Shown here one piece after another: positions 50,781 through 60,319 of a stretch of DNA of 64,000 nt (position 1 is its first letter; each line of letters opens with the position of its first letter). The stretch is from positions 62,001-126,000 of the forward strand of contig NZ_RYEV01000010.1 in the NCBI RefSeq assembly GCF_004138485.1, written 5' to 3'. Source of the stretch: Peristeroidobacter soli. Lineage in GTDB: Bacteria; Pseudomonadota; Gammaproteobacteria; Steroidobacterales; Steroidobacteraceae. Below the pieces are notes generated by a model. The model was not told the DNA's origin. It did not search any database and worked only from the letters and a program-made list of their open reading frames with translations. Both the position numbers and the translations under genes were made by a program.

Positions 50781-52198
50781 ATAATGAGCAATTGATGCGC
50801 TTCGTCGCTGAAGCCTGGGACAAATCCATCGTGCCGGCGCTGTGCGAGTACATCCGCATTCCCAACAAGTCGGCGCATTTCGACAAGGACTGGGAAAAAC
50901 ACGGTCACATGGACGCGGCGGCGGAGCTGATGCGCCAGTGGTGCGAGGCCAATGCCCTGCCCGGCATGAAGACCGAGATCGTGCGTCTGCCCGGTCGCAC
51001 GCCGCTGCTGTTCATCGACGTGCCCGCCTCGGGCGAGAAAAACAGCTCGGACTGCGTGCTCATGTACGGCCACATGGACAAGCAGCCGGAATTCACCGGC
51101 TGGGCGGAAGGCTTGTCGCCGTGGACACCGGTGATTCGTAACGGCCGTTTGTATGGTCGTGGCGGAGCCGACGATGGTTATGCGGTGTTCGGCTCGTTGC
51201 TGGCGCTGAAGGCGCTCGCCGACCAGAACATTCCACACGCACGCTGCGTGATCCTCATCGAGGGCAGCGAGGAAAGCGGCAGCCCGGACCTGCCGGCCTA
51301 TGTCGATGCACTCGCCGATCGCATCGGCGATCCCTCGCTGGTCGTGTGTCTGGATGCCGAGTGCGGCAACTACGATCAGTTCTGGTGTACGACCTCCCTG
51401 CGCGGCAATCTCACCGGCACGTTGCGAGTCGATGTGCTTCGTGAAGGCGTGCACTCGGGCATGGCGAGCGGCATCGCGGCCTCGAGCATGCGCATCGCAC
51501 GCCAGGTGCTCGATCGCGTCGAGGATTCTGCGACCGGTCGCATCAAGCTCGATGCGTTGTTTGCAAAGATCCCCGAAGACCGCGTGCAGCAGGCACAGGC
51601 CGCTGCCAAAGCGCTCGGCACCGAGGTGTATCGCAAGCTGCCGATGGTCGAAGGCATGCAGCCGATGGATAAGGATCCGGCGGAACTGCTGTTGAACAGC
51701 ACCTGGCGGCCGACGCTGTCCACCACGGGCGTCGATGGCATTCCGAGTCTGCCCAACGCCGGCAACGTGCTACGGCCCTATACGGCGTTCAAGCTGTCGT
51801 TCCGTATTCCGCCGGGCGTCGATCCGGAGCGCGCGGGGGCCGCGATCAAAGAAGCATTGGAGAAAGATCCGCCGTACGGTGCCAAGGTCCGCTATGAAGC
51901 CGATCCGGGCGCGGACGGCTGGAATGCACCCTCCACCGCGCCGTGGCTCGCGGCGGCGATGTCGTCGGCGTCGAAGAATTTCTTCGGCAAGGACGCGATG
52001 TACATGGGCGTCGGCGGCACGATCCCGTTCATGGGCATGCTGAACGTGAAATTCCCCAAGACCCAGTTCCTGGTGACCGGCGTGCTCGGCCCGCAGTCGA
52101 ATGCGCACGGCCCGAATGAGTTTCTGGATATTGAAACGGGTAAGAAAGTGACGGCGTGCGTTGCGCAGGTCGTCGCGGAGCATTACCGCCGCTCATAA
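50777..52198 (+). CDS. M20-family metallo-dipeptidase
   Basis: A 473-residue di-zinc peptidase of the M20 (carnosinase/DUG1-like) group. Zinc ligands and catalytic residues lie in LMYGHMDKQPEF, GRGGADDGYAVF, LIEGSEESGSPDL and VCLDAECGNYDQ, with the lid/dimer domain from about 205-325 and a final ligand His in SNAHGPNEFLDI. Its ATG overlaps the tatD stop, so the two are translationally coupled. A stem-loop follows the stop. Confidence 0.93.
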   Translation: MNNEQLMRFVAEAWDKSIVPALCEYIRIPNKSAHFDKDWEKHGHMDAAAELMRQWCEANALPGMKTEIVRLPGRTPLLFIDVPASGEKNSSDCVLMYGHMDKQPEFTGWAEGLSPWTPVIRNGRLYGRGGADDGYAVFGSLLALKALADQNIPHARCVILIEGSEESGSPDLPAYVDALADRIGDPSLVVCLDAECGNYDQFWCTTSLRGNLTGTLRVDVLREGVHSGMASGIAASSMRIARQVLDRVEDSATGRIKLDALFAKIPEDRVQQAQAAAKALGTEVYRKLPMVEGMQPMDKDPAELLLNSTWRPTLSTTGVDGIPSLPNAGNVLRPYTAFKLSFRIPPGVDPERAGAAIKEALEKDPPYGAKVRYEADPGADGWNAPSTAPWLAAAMSSASKNFFGKDAMYMGVGGTIPFMGMLNVKFPKTQFLVTGVLGPQSNAHGPNEFLDIETGKKVTACVAQVVAEHYRRS

Positions 52199-52212
52199 CG
52201 CAGCCATCGGTT

Positions 52213-52245
52213 TTCTTCCGGGCGCGGCGCGCCGGCCCGGAAGAA
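52213..52245. terminator. Bidirectional stem-loop between convergent genes
   Basis: TTCTTCCGGG (52213-52222) and CCCGGAAGAA (52236-52245) form a perfect 10-bp stem with a GC-rich 13-nt loop, 15 bp after the M20 peptidase stop and 36 bp from the stop of the opposing gene. It can serve both transcripts; there is no real U-tract. Confidence 0.6.
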
Positions 52246-52280
52246 GCCAAATCGGTGGGGTGAGGGTCCTTCTCTTCGCC

Positions 52281-52865
52281 TTACGAAATCGGATTCGCTT
52301 CGGCGTGGCGCTTCACGTTCGCCCAAACGTCACCGAAGGCCGCCGTAATGTTTCCGCGCGCCTTGTCGACCGCCGGGAAATCATCCGTCAGGTCATCGAT
52401 CCGTAACACGTTGCGCGGCTTGCCCTTCGGGAAGTCGCTCTTCAACGTGAACAGCAGGCGCCCTTCCACCGGCACTTCACCGGTCAGCAACCGGACCGCC
52501 GCCATCCGGTCGTACAGCGCGTGCTGAGGGTTGGGAAAGGTATAGCGCTGCTTCTTGCCGATCGCCGTCCATTCCAGCATCTGATCGCCGCCGAAGATCG
52601 CGCCCGGGCGGTCCAGCAGGTCCGCCACCAGCAGGCCGCGCTGGGTCAGCAGCAGGTAATGCACGTGGATCTGCCCGCCGTTGCCGTTCGGGATCAGCAC
52701 GTTTTTCAGCATCTCGTAGGCGACGTTGGCGATGGCCGCATCGAGCCCCTTGCGGTAGCGATAGGCGCGGATCAGCACATAGATCCAGACGATGAGCGCG
52801 ATCACCGCCGCGACAATGGCGGCGGGAATCGCCCAGAACGGAATCTGTTCGGGAAGCTGCTGCAT
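52281..52865 (-). CDS. Membrane-anchored NERD-like domain protein, catalytic residues apparently lost
   Basis: A 194-residue protein with one N-terminal membrane helix (about 10-33) and a cytoplasmic domain. The stretch NVLIPNGNGGQIHVHYLLLT, QRGLLVADLLDRPGAIFGG and FPNPQHALYDRMAAVRLL follows the layout of NERD (nuclease-related) domains. The usual Asp of the IDH step and the Lys of the ETK step are not in place, so nuclease activity is doubtful. It ends the convergent pair with the M20 gene and follows thrC by 6 bp in the same direction. Confidence 0.55.
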   Translation of the reverse strand: MQQLPEQIPFWAIPAAIVAAVIALIVWIYVLIRAYRYRKGLDAAIANVAYEMLKNVLIPNGNGGQIHVHYLLLTQRGLLVADLLDRPGAIFGGDQMLEWTAIGKKQRYTFPNPQHALYDRMAAVRLLTGEVPVEGRLLFTLKSDFPKGKPRNVLRIDDLTDDFPAVDKARGNITAAFGDVWANVKRHAEANPIS

Positions 52866-52871
52866 GCGGTC

Positions 52872-54173
52872 TTAGTGTTGTTGCAATTGCGTCCGTAAAG
52901 CTTGCAGCGTGGGCTGAAGTTCCTGTTCCTGTCGCGGCAACGACAGCAGCTTCGCCAGTGCCGGCGGCACAGGCACTTCCTGCCCTGTCTGGGGCTCGAC
53001 GATGTCGTTGAACTTGGCCGGGTGCGCGGTCGACACGATCACCCAGTGACCGCGCGCACCTCGCGAGAGCATGCGTCGGTAGACCTTGGCGGCCGTGGCG
53101 GTGTGCGGGCACCAGATGCGGTTCAACTCGTGCGAATCACGCCGCAGCGTACCGCGGATCTCGATGTCATCGACACTGGAGGCGCCGAGCTGGCCCTGCA
53201 GCTCCTCGAACTCCGGGTGCAGCGAGCGCAGCCGTTCCATGTTGCTCGGGTTGCCGACATCCATCGCCGAGGCGAGGGTCGCGACGCTCGCGCGCGGCTG
53301 CCATTCGCCCGAGCGCAGGAAGTCCGTGACCGTCTGATTGGCGTTGGTCGCGAGCACGATCTCTCCGATCGGCATTCCGACATGGCGCGCCCAGACGCAA
53401 GCCATGGCATTGCCGAGGTTGCCGGTCGGAATGATGTAGTTCGGACGCCGACCGAGGTCTCGCCACAGCTGCAGGCTGGAGGCGGCGTAGTACACCATCT
53501 GCGGCAGCAGGCGGCCGATGTTGATGCTGTTCGCCGAGGACAGCTGATGCGATTCCTTGAGGGACGCATCGAGGAACGCCTCTTTCACCATGCGCTGGCA
53601 TTCGTCGAAGGTGCCGTTTACCGCGAAGGTGCGCACATTGCCGCCCCAGCAGGACAGCTGCTGCGCCTGGCGCTCGGAGACGAGCCCCTTCGGATAGAGC
53701 ACGACGACATCGACCCACGGCTTGTTGTGGAACGCCGCGGCGACCGCGCCGCCCGTGTCACCCGAGGTCGCGACCAGAATGGTGAGCTTCTTCGGCTCGT
53801 TGCGACGAATCCGCTCCATGGTCGCAGCGAGGAAGCGCGCACCGAAATCCTTGAACGCGCAGGTCGGGCCATGGAACAGCTCCAGCACCGAGGCCGGCTG
53901 TGGCGCCTGCTCGAGGTTCACCAGCGGCGCCGGGAAGTTGAAGGCTTCGCGGCAGATCGCGCCAAGCTCGCTCGCAAGCGGATCGCCCTCGAAGAACGGT
54001 GCGAGCAAGCGCTCGGCAATGTCCGGCAACTCCGTCACGCCGTCGAATTGGCGTGTGTTGAAGTGAGGGAAATCGCCGGGAACATACAACCCGCCGTCGG
54101 GCGCGATGCCACGGGCGATCGCTTCGCTCAGCGAAGCGGTCAGTGAGGAATCTCTGGTGCTTATGTAATGCAT
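52872..54173 (-). CDS. thrC: Threonine synthase
   Basis: Converts O-phosphohomoserine to threonine with pyridoxal phosphate. The 433-residue protein has the N-terminal MHYISTRDSSLTASLSEAIARG, the PLP lysine in TCAFKDFGARFLAAT, VATSGDTGGAVAAAF and the glycine-rich NLGNAMACVWA. It is the last gene of thrABC, 43 bp after thrB. Confidence 0.96.
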   Translation of the reverse strand: MHYISTRDSSLTASLSEAIARGIAPDGGLYVPGDFPHFNTRQFDGVTELPDIAERLLAPFFEGDPLASELGAICREAFNFPAPLVNLEQAPQPASVLELFHGPTCAFKDFGARFLAATMERIRRNEPKKLTILVATSGDTGGAVAAAFHNKPWVDVVVLYPKGLVSERQAQQLSCWGGNVRTFAVNGTFDECQRMVKEAFLDASLKESHQLSSANSINIGRLLPQMVYYAASSLQLWRDLGRRPNYIIPTGNLGNAMACVWARHVGMPIGEIVLATNANQTVTDFLRSGEWQPRASVATLASAMDVGNPSNMERLRSLHPEFEELQGQLGASSVDDIEIRGTLRRDSHELNRIWCPHTATAAKVYRRMLSRGARGHWVIVSTAHPAKFNDIVEPQTGQEVPVPPALAKLLSLPRQEQELQPTLQALRTQLQQH

Positions 54174-54216
54174 GGAACGGAAAAGAATTCGTTGAGGCCC
54201 GCTACTTTCTGTTCCG

Positions 54217-55140
54217 TTAGTCCACTACTCTCGCACCCACGGCGTCGAGCGTGGAAATCCACGCATCGCTGTCCATTTGCTCGCCGCGGAAACCCGCCAC
54301 CATCGCGTCGCGGACGCGCTCGGCATGCTCGTGCTCGCACCACGCGAAGACCGTGGGCCCCGCGCCCGAGATGGAGCAGCCCAGCGCGCCATTGCTCATG
54401 GCGCCCTGCTTCACCGCCTGGAAGCCGGGAATCAATACCTGGCGCTGCGGCTCGATGATCACGTCCTCGAGCGACTCGCGAATCAATTGCAGATCGCCGG
54501 TGAAACAGCCGGTGATGAAGCCGGAGATATTGGCGGTCTGCCAGATCACATCCGACAGCGACACCGTCTTGCTCAGAATCGAGCGCGCCTCGCGCGTATT
54601 CAGAACCATGTGCGGATGAACCAGTACGCAGCGCACCGTCGGCGGCACGGGAATCTGTTTGACGTTCGGATTGTCGATACCAACCGTCAGCACCAGTCCG
54701 CCAAACAACGACGGCGCGATGTTGTCGACGTGGCGTGAGCCGCTCGCCACCTGCTCGCCCTTGAGCGCGAACTTCAATTGTTCCAGCAGCGTGAGGGATT
54801 TCGGCAGCAACGCATTTGCCGCGACCACGCCCGCCACCGCCGAGGCGGCCGAGCCACCGAGGCCCGAGCCGAGCGGAATGCCCTTCTCGATGGTCAGCTC
54901 GATACCGAAATCGAGGTTCAGGTCCTGAACCATGCTCAACACCGCCATGCCGGCCGTGTTCTTCTCGGCATCGAGCGGCAAATTCACCGTCGTACCGGTG
55001 ATCGCGGTGATCTTCACGCCAGGCATTGCGACGCGACGCGCGGTGACCTTATCGCCGATCGACTGGAAGCTGTGTCCGAGCACATCGAAGCCGACGGCCA
55101 CATTGCCGATGCTCGCGGGCGCGAACGCCGTTGCCGCCAT
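54217..55140 (-). CDS. thrB: Homoserine kinase (GHMP family)
   Basis: Phosphorylates homoserine. The 307-residue protein has the GHMP ATP loop IPLGSGLGGSAASAVAGVVA, the N-terminal AFAPASIGNVAVGFDVLGH and the C-terminal SISGAGPTVFAWC. The ATG at 55140 gives the family N-terminus and a 14-bp gap from thrA; a longer frame from 55182 would overlap thrA. Confidence 0.95.
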   Translation of the reverse strand: MAATAFAPASIGNVAVGFDVLGHSFQSIGDKVTARRVAMPGVKITAITGTTVNLPLDAEKNTAGMAVLSMVQDLNLDFGIELTIEKGIPLGSGLGGSAASAVAGVVAANALLPKSLTLLEQLKFALKGEQVASGSRHVDNIAPSLFGGLVLTVGIDNPNVKQIPVPPTVRCVLVHPHMVLNTREARSILSKTVSLSDVIWQTANISGFITGCFTGDLQLIRESLEDVIIEPQRQVLIPGFQAVKQGAMSNGALGCSISGAGPTVFAWCEHEHAERVRDAMVAGFRGEQMDSDAWISTLDAVGARVVD

Positions 55141-55154
55141 TCTCAACTGGCTGC

Positions 55155-57638
55155 TCAAAGCCGTGCTCCCAAATACGCGCACACGCGCAACAGATCGCCG
55201 AACACACCCCCCGCGGTCACTTCAGGACCGGCGCCAGGACCCTGCACCACCAGAGGATTCTGGTTGTAACGCGCGGTCAGGAAGCGCACCACGTTGTCGG
55301 TCAGATTGATGTTCGCGAAGGTGTGCGAACGCTCCAGCTCGACCAGGCCAACCGACGCCTTGCCGGTGGCCGCATCCAACGAGCCTACGTAACGCAGCAC
55401 GCGGTCGCGGCTGCGTGCCGCCTTCAGACGCTCGGCCATCGGCGCGTCGAACTCGGGCAGACGATCCAGGAACTCCTGCGAGGAGCACTTCGTGAGCGCC
55501 GGCGGCACGAGGCCTTCGAGCTGCACGTCGCCCAGCTCCAGACGCAGCCCCATCTCGCGGCCGAGAATGATGAGCTTGCGCGCGAAGTCGAGACCAGACA
55601 GATCGTCGCGCGGATCCGGCTCCGTGTAACCCTTTGCCTTCGCCGTGCGCACGACGGATGAGAAGGGCTCGGAGCCGTCCCACACGTTGAACAGATACGC
55701 GAGCGTGCCGGAGAGAATGCCTTCGATCCGCCAGATCTGATCGCCGGTATCGCGCAGATCCCGCAGCGTCTGGATCACCGGCAGGCCGGCGCCGACGGTC
55801 GCTTCATACAAATAGTGAGCATTGCCCTGACGACGCGCCTCGTGCAGCCGCGCATACAGCTCGAGCTCCGAGCTGTTCGCCTTCTTGTTCGGCGTCACGA
55901 TGTGGATGCCGCTTGCGAGCCACGCCGGATAACGCGCGGCAACTTCGGAGCTGGAAGAGCAATCGATGATGATGGCATGCGGCAAATGATGGGCGCGCAC
56001 GTGCTCGGCGAAGCGCGTGAGATCCGCCTCCTCGCTCTTCGACTTGAACGCCTCGCGCCAGCCATTGAGCGGCACTTCCGCATCCGACAGATGCATCTGT
56101 TTGGAGCTCATGATGCCCCGCACGCGCAGATCCAGCTTCAGATCGCGCGACAGGCGCTCGACCTGCGAGGCCATCTGATCGAGCAGCACGCCACCCACGG
56201 TGCCCGGCCCAATCAGGCCGATCGAGACCGTGTGCGGCGAGAGATAGAAGCTAGAATGCACCGAGCGCAGCGCGCGCGATGAGTGCTTGCCATCGATGAC
56301 CGCGGAAATGTTTCTCTCGGAGGCGCCCTGCGCGATCGCGCGCACGCTCACGCCCGCCGAGCCGAGCGCGCCGAATACCTTGGCGGCGACACCGTGCGAG
56401 CCGGCCATGCCATCGCCGACGACGGCGAGGATGCTGCAGCCCGTATCGACTTCGACGCTCTGAATCTGCCCTTCACGCAGCTCACGATCGAACGCCTGAC
56501 GCACGACCGACTCCGCTCGCGCGGCCTCGGCCTCGGGGATCGCGAAGCAGATGGAATGTTCCGAGCTGCCCTGGGAGATCAGGATCACGGAGATGCCATG
56601 GTCACGCAGCGCGCCGAACAGGCGATGCGCGGTGCCCGGCACGCCGATCATGCCGGCGCCTTCCAGGTTGATCAGCGCGATCTTGTCGATGCAGGTGATG
56701 CCCTTCACCGCGATCTGAGAATTCGGCTTCTCGCAAATCAGCGAGCCGGCCTTCTCGGGGGCGAATGTGTTGCGGATCCAGATCGGGATGTTCTTGCTGA
56801 CCGCCGGCGCCATGGTCTGCGGATGGATCACCTTGGCGCCGAAGTACGCCAGCTCCATCGCCTCGTTATAAGAGAGCGAGTCGATGACCTTGGCGTCGGG
56901 CACGAGGCGCGGATCGGCGGAGAGCACGCCGTCGACGTCGGTCCAGATGTGAATTTCTTCCGCGTTCAACAGCGCGCCGAAGATGGAACCGGAGAAGTCG
57001 CTGCCGTTGCGACCGAGGGTGGTCTGCAGACCGTTCGGGTCGCGGGCGACGAAGCCGGTGATGATCAGCGTCGCGGGATCGGCCGGCGTGATGCGGTCCA
57101 TGTTCGCCTGCGAGACATCCCAGCGCACGGCGGGACCGAGCGGGCCCCACTCGACCGACACCACATCGCGCGCATCGACCCACTGCACCGAGCCGGGACG
57201 ACGACCGCGATGACGCAGGTAGGCGCTGAACAGGCGCGTCGACCAGATCTCGCCGTAACCGGCGATCAGGTCGCGAACGGTTTGCGATGCCGAGCGGATC
57301 AGCTGCACGGTCTGCAGAATGCCGGCGATGTCGCGGCACTCCTGTTCGAGCTTGGCCATGTATTCGACGCGCGCGCCATCGGGCAGCAGCGTGTCGGCAA
57401 TGACTTGATGCCGATGGCGCAGCTGTTCGATGCGCTCGGCCAGTGTTGTTTCCTGTTTCTCGGCGGCAATGACCAGATTCAGCAGCGCGTCTGTCACGCC
57501 GCGGCACGCCGAAAGAACCACGCCCAGTCGCGGATGCGGATCCTGTTCCAGGATCCGAGCCACGCGCTCCATGCAAACCGCATCGGCGACGCTCGAGCCG
57601 CCGAATTTATGTACGCGCCAGCGCTCCACTTGTCTCAT
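55155..57638 (-). CDS. thrA: Bifunctional aspartokinase/homoserine dehydrogenase
   Basis: Catalyses the first and third steps of threonine/methionine synthesis from aspartate. The 827-residue protein starts with the kinase motif RVHKFGGSSVAD; then FSGSIFGALLNAEEIHIWTD, two ACT-type regulatory segments in the middle (ITCIDKIALINLEGAGM and IQSVEVDTGCSILAVVGDGM), and the dehydrogenase domain from about 470 (VSIGLIGPGTVGGVLLDQM, HIVTPNKKANS, EATVGAGLPVI, EPDPRDDLSGLDFARKLIIL). Start at 57638 is chosen at the family N-terminus. No threonine/isoleucine-rich leader peptide was found in the 265 bp upstream, so classical attenuation is not apparent. Confidence 0.96.
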   Translation of the reverse strand: MRQVERWRVHKFGGSSVADAVCMERVARILEQDPHPRLGVVLSACRGVTDALLNLVIAAEKQETTLAERIEQLRHRHQVIADTLLPDGARVEYMAKLEQECRDIAGILQTVQLIRSASQTVRDLIAGYGEIWSTRLFSAYLRHRGRRPGSVQWVDARDVVSVEWGPLGPAVRWDVSQANMDRITPADPATLIITGFVARDPNGLQTTLGRNGSDFSGSIFGALLNAEEIHIWTDVDGVLSADPRLVPDAKVIDSLSYNEAMELAYFGAKVIHPQTMAPAVSKNIPIWIRNTFAPEKAGSLICEKPNSQIAVKGITCIDKIALINLEGAGMIGVPGTAHRLFGALRDHGISVILISQGSSEHSICFAIPEAEAARAESVVRQAFDRELREGQIQSVEVDTGCSILAVVGDGMAGSHGVAAKVFGALGSAGVSVRAIAQGASERNISAVIDGKHSSRALRSVHSSFYLSPHTVSIGLIGPGTVGGVLLDQMASQVERLSRDLKLDLRVRGIMSSKQMHLSDAEVPLNGWREAFKSKSEEADLTRFAEHVRAHHLPHAIIIDCSSSSEVAARYPAWLASGIHIVTPNKKANSSELELYARLHEARRQGNAHYLYEATVGAGLPVIQTLRDLRDTGDQIWRIEGILSGTLAYLFNVWDGSEPFSSVVRTAKAKGYTEPDPRDDLSGLDFARKLIILGREMGLRLELGDVQLEGLVPPALTKCSSQEFLDRLPEFDAPMAERLKAARSRDRVLRYVGSLDAATGKASVGLVELERSHTFANINLTDNVVRFLTARYNQNPLVVQGPGAGPEVTAGGVFGDLLRVCAYLGARL

Positions 57639-57903
57639 CTCTTCTAGCTTGAGGATGCCAATCCCGCGCACGCACACCCTCCCGTCTGCCTGACCGGCAC
57701 AGGATCAGTGGACTTCGAAGGGGCGGCGTATGGGAGGGCGACACTCTACTGACAGCAGAACAATGGCGCAAGCTGCCGTTTGGCCGGCATTTTTTGGCGT
57801 CAGGATAACCACTGAAGATCGCGCCGGGGGAGGCCGTAGTCCGGCAAGAGTCGCGCCTTTGCTGGACGTGTCGAAAGGGCCTCGGCCACTTTCGACCATT
57901 AAA

Positions 57904-59217
57904 TCAGGTAGACGGGTCGGCGCGGCCGAAAGCCAGCAGCGTGGTGCCATCGTCCTCACCCGCGGCCGCCGGGAACCCTGGCCGCGCGAAGCACAGCGTC
58001 TCGCCTGGGTCGGGCTGCGCATTATTGGCTTGTTCGTTGACGTACATGACGCGGGCCGGGCCGACCTGAATGAGGTCGCGATGCCGCAGCGCCCGGCGCA
58101 GAATCCGCCGTGAATTGACCACCAGGCCGTTGGTGCTGCCCAGATCGAGCAGCAGGTCCCGGTTGCCATCGCGCACGATGAGCGCGTGATAGCGGCTGAT
58201 GAACACCGAGTCGATGCGACAGTCGGCTTCCTCGCCGCGGCCCACCAGCACCCGGTCGGACTTCAACGGCACTTCGCGGTCCGGCTCACCCTGCATGGTG
58301 ATGACCAGCTTGCCGGTGCTCACCGACGGAGCGAGCGATGCGACCTGCTCCAGCACCGTGTTCTCGGCGCGCAACCGGCGGCGGACCCAACCCAGGTCCT
58401 CGATGGCCTTATCGAGCGCCGAGGCCGTGACCTGCCCGGCTCCTTCCTCGCGCGCATGCACGAGCGCGCGCTGACACAGCTTATTGATGTTCGCGGGAAT
58501 GCCGAGGCTGCAGGCGTGAATCTGAGGCAGCAGCGTGTACGGCATCAGCCCGTCGGGATTCGGCGCACCGGCAGCGCGCAGTCGATGCGCGACGTAGGCC
58601 GCCGTCTGGTCCTCGGAGAACGCGGCGAGCGAGAACCGGGAGACCGCGCCCGTCATCAGCTCCACCATGCGTGGGGACTCCAGCACCAGATTGAGCGAGG
58701 GTTGTCCCAACAACAGCATTTTCAGCACGCGCACGCCGTCATGCTCGATCGCCGCGAGACAGCGCAGCTCTTCGAGCACCGAGGGGTGCATGCTCTGCGC
58801 GTTTTCGACGATCAGCAGACACAACCGGCCGGTGCCGGCCTGGTGGGCCAGGAAGCGCTCGAGCAGGCGGCGACGATCCGTCTTGTCGTCATCGCCGAGT
58901 GAGAAACCGAACTGCCGCAGGATCTCCAGCAGGAATTCGCGCGGGCCGATGTGCTCGCGCTGGACCGTGGCGACGTTGACCCGCTCATCCAGATCCTTCA
59001 GCAAGCGCTTGATCAGCAGGCTCTTGCCGCAGCCGTTGTCGGCCGTGACCACGCCCAGGCGCGATTTGGTCCACAGCGAGTGGCCCATGAACTCCAGCGC
59101 CCGCAGGTGCTGGTCGCTCGGGAAGAAGAAGGTTTCGTCCGGGGTATCGACGAACGGCTCGGTCGCGAGACCGAATCCGGTGGAGATGGGCAATACGGCG
59201 ACGTCGGATGCGGTCAT
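57904..59217 (-). CDS. ExeA/GspA-type AAA ATPase fused to a C-terminal FHA domain
   Basis: A 437-residue two-domain protein. The N-terminal 280 residues are an ExeA/TniB-like AAA domain: FVDTPDETFFFPSDQHLRAL, Walker A ADNGCGKSLLIKRL (about 60-73), Walker B-like LCLLIVENAQSMHPSVLEEL where the usual Asp-Glu reads Glu-Asn, and sensor LLGQPSLN. From about residue 310 an FHA domain follows, with VLVGRGEEADCRI, ISRYHALIV and DLGSTNGLVVNSRRI carrying the phosphothreonine-binding Arg, Ser, His and Asn. ExeA proteins normally end in a peptidoglycan-binding domain in the periplasm; no membrane segment is seen here. No other secretion genes are adjacent. Role unknown. Confidence 0.85.
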   Translation of the reverse strand: MTASDVAVLPISTGFGLATEPFVDTPDETFFFPSDQHLRALEFMGHSLWTKSRLGVVTADNGCGKSLLIKRLLKDLDERVNVATVQREHIGPREFLLEILRQFGFSLGDDDKTDRRRLLERFLAHQAGTGRLCLLIVENAQSMHPSVLEELRCLAAIEHDGVRVLKMLLLGQPSLNLVLESPRMVELMTGAVSRFSLAAFSEDQTAAYVAHRLRAAGAPNPDGLMPYTLLPQIHACSLGIPANINKLCQRALVHAREEGAGQVTASALDKAIEDLGWVRRRLRAENTVLEQVASLAPSVSTGKLVITMQGEPDREVPLKSDRVLVGRGEEADCRIDSVFISRYHALIVRDGNRDLLLDLGSTNGLVVNSRRILRRALRHRDLIQVGPARVMYVNEQANNAQPDPGETLCFARPGFPAAAGEDDGTTLLAFGRADPST

Positions 59218-59380
59218 GTATCGGGGCTAAAGTGTCCGTAACTCGCTGACTTAGTTAAAATTGGAGGCATGGCACGCATCCCTCGCGCCGGATCGGACAA
59301 TAATCCCTGTGACGCTGCAGTACAAGCGATCCTACGGACCATGTATTGCAGAAGTGTGTTCAGCCCTGCCCAATACCCCC

Positions 59381-60319
59381 ATGCGAATCGTCGTCGTTTA
59401 CGGAAGTCACAAGGCGCAAGGCTGGCGTGACGCCCTCGGCGCGCAGTTGCGCGAGGCTCAGATCGATATCTGGCAGCCCGGATTCACCGAGCCTGCGGAC
59501 TTCGCGGTCGGCTGGTCGCCGCCGCCGCGCTTCTTCATAGATCAGCCGAAGCTGCGCGCATTCTTCTCGACCGGCGCCGGTGTCGAGCATGTGCTGAACA
59601 ATCCCAATCTCCCGGCCGAGCTGCCGATCATTCGGGTCGAGGATGCCGGCATGGGCGAGCAGATGGTCGACTACTGCCGGTTCGAGGTGCTGCGATGGAT
59701 GCAGCGGCGAGACGAGTACGCCGCTCAACAGGCCGCCGGCGTCTGGAAGCCCTTGGATGAGTCGCATCGCGAGCAATGGCCGGTCGGCATCTTCGGGTTG
59801 GGCGTGCTCGGTCGTGAGGTGGCGAAGGCGTTCGCCGCGGACGGCTACCCGGTGAATGCCTTTACCCGCTCGAACACCACGCGCGATCCGAACGTGCGTT
59901 TGTTCTCCGCAGTGAATGGCGCGGATCAGTTCGCCGCGTTCATGCAGGCCACCCGTGTGCTCATGATTTTCGCGCCACTCACGCCTGCGACCCAGGACAA
60001 GTTCGATCGCCACACCCTGCGACTCCTGCCTCGGGGCGCCTATGTGATCAACGTGGCGCGCGGCGGACTCATCGTCGATGAGGGACTGCTCGAACTGCTG
60101 GACGACGGGCATCTAAATGGCGCCGCGCTGGACGTGTTTCGACAAGAGCCCCTGCCCGCTCAGCATCGCTACTGGACGCATCCGAAAGTCAGGATGACGC
60201 CGCATACCGCCGCCGTGACTCCGATGGGTCCGGCCGCAAAGCAGATGGCAGAGAAGCTGCGACGGTATGCGGCGAATCAGCCGGTCACGGGCCTCGTCGA
60301 GCGCGCCCGCGGTTATTGA
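59381..60319 (+). CDS. ghrA: Glyoxylate/hydroxypyruvate reductase A-type 2-hydroxyacid dehydrogenase
   Basis: A 312-residue NAD(P)H-dependent reductase of the D-2-hydroxyacid dehydrogenase family, reducing glyoxylate or hydroxypyruvate. The nucleotide motif is VGIFGLGVLGREVAKAF; the catalytic Arg is in NVARGGLIVDEGLLELL, the Glu in DVFRQEPLP and the His in MTPHTAAVTP. The early ARRFF-type region FFSTGAGVEHVL matches GhrA. The ATG at 59381 is chosen by homology; an in-frame start 120 bp upstream adds residues unlike the family. It abuts the stop of the convergent lipoprotein gene. Confidence 0.9.
   Translation: MRIVVVYGSHKAQGWRDALGAQLREAQIDIWQPGFTEPADFAVGWSPPPRFFIDQPKLRAFFSTGAGVEHVLNNPNLPAELPIIRVEDAGMGEQMVDYCRFEVLRWMQRRDEYAAQQAAGVWKPLDESHREQWPVGIFGLGVLGREVAKAFAADGYPVNAFTRSNTTRDPNVRLFSAVNGADQFAAFMQATRVLMIFAPLTPATQDKFDRHTLRLLPRGAYVINVARGGLIVDEGLLELLDDGHLNGAALDVFRQEPLPAQHRYWTHPKVRMTPHTAAVTPMGPAAKQMAEKLRRYAANQPVTGLVERARGY

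Noticed and set aside
57639-57903. Possible threonine attenuator upstream of thrA
   Set aside because: No short frame rich in Thr/Ile codons and no terminator/antiterminator pair were found on the minus strand.
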